From NCBI GenBank assembly GCA_937942205.1, contig CALDFO010000202.1, positions 1-5,810 on the forward strand: 5,810 nucleotides of DNA, written 5' to 3'. This document shows, in pieces, positions 5,692 to 5,810 of the stretch. How positions within the stretch are numbered: the stretch's first letter is position 1; every line of letters begins with the position of its first letter. The translations under genes and the position numbers were made by a program. The notes beneath the pieces are model-generated. The model made no database searches. It saw only the letters and a list, made by a program, of their open reading frames with translations, and was not told where the DNA came from. This stretch comes from an uncultured Alphaproteobacteria bacterium (lineage in GTDB: Bacteria; Pseudomonadota; Alphaproteobacteria; Micropepsales; Micropepsaceae).

Positions 5692-5810
5692 ATGACGAAA
5701 AAGAAGCTGCTTGAGGACATCAAAAAGAATCCGGCGCGCATCTACCGCGCCCCGGCCGATGTGCTGCGCGACCGCCGCTTCGGGGACGCCGAACGGCTGG
5801 AAATCCTCAA
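5692..5810 (+). CDS. Small conserved charged protein of unknown function (3' end cut by window)
   Basis: Only the first 39 codons are present. The ATG at 5692 has a strong GGGAGG ribosome binding site at 5681-5686. The visible protein starts with a lysine-rich stretch (MTKKKLLEDIKKN), followed by PARIYRAPADVLRDRRFGDAERLEIL. The pattern 'aromatic-x-x-P-x-x-V-L-x-D-x-R-x-x-x-x-x-K/R-x-x-I-L' recalls a widespread family of short uncharacterised alphaproteobacterial proteins, in which a W-E motif usually follows (beyond the window here). There is no signal peptide or membrane segment in view, so it is probably cytoplasmic. It lies 21 bp after the DUF3309 gene and would share its EcfG-type promoter. 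The family link is from memory of the motif, not a search. Confidence 0.75.
   Translation, partial: MTKKKLLEDIKKNPARIYRAPADVLRDRRFGDAERLEIL

Overview
The window is GC-rich throughout. It looks like the chromosome of an alphaproteobacterium. The evidence is a close mitochondrial-type electron transfer flavoprotein (ETF) and cytochrome c, an etfB-etfA-hbd gene order, a TlpA-like thioredoxin, a DUF3309 small membrane protein, and two sites that fit the alphaproteobacterial EcfG (general stress sigma factor) promoter. The genus cannot be fixed from the sequence. There are no tRNA or rRNA genes, CRISPR arrays, insertion sequences or phage genes. Apart from the two cut ends, no gene looks broken.

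Layout. Positions 1-311 (+) hold the C-terminal half of a TlpA/ResA-type thiol-disulfide oxidoreductase. Its 3' end overlaps tail to tail with a minus-strand operon that reads, in transcription order, etfB (2858-2106), etfA (2109-1165) and a 3-hydroxybutyryl-CoA dehydrogenase (1153-278). etfB has a recognisable sigma-70-type promoter at 2937-2966 and a short leader with two back-to-back inverted repeats. Upstream on the same strand lie a small periplasmic class I cytochrome c (3417-3046) and a cyclopropane-fatty-acyl-phospholipid synthase-family methyltransferase (4723-3554). Next is a secreted protein of unknown function (5372-4863). Across a 142-bp divergent intergenic region follow a 51-residue DUF3309 membrane protein (5515-5670, +) and the start of a small conserved charged protein (5692 to the window end, +).

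How the genes fit together. The ETF and hydroxyacyl-CoA dehydrogenase operon serves acyl-CoA oxidation: ETF collects electrons from acyl-CoA dehydrogenases and passes them, through ETF-quinone oxidoreductase (not in the window), to the respiratory chain. The neighbouring cytochrome c could work further down that chain. The right end looks like a small envelope-stress cluster. The divergent region carries two opposed EcfG-type promoters whose -35 boxes form one inverted repeat, so the secreted protein and the DUF3309/small-protein pair are probably co-induced.

The observations most worth following up are that paired EcfG promoter and the synthase-family enzyme, which has Ser and Gln where E. 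coli Cfa has its bicarbonate-binding Cys and His. No clearly new multi-gene system is visible.
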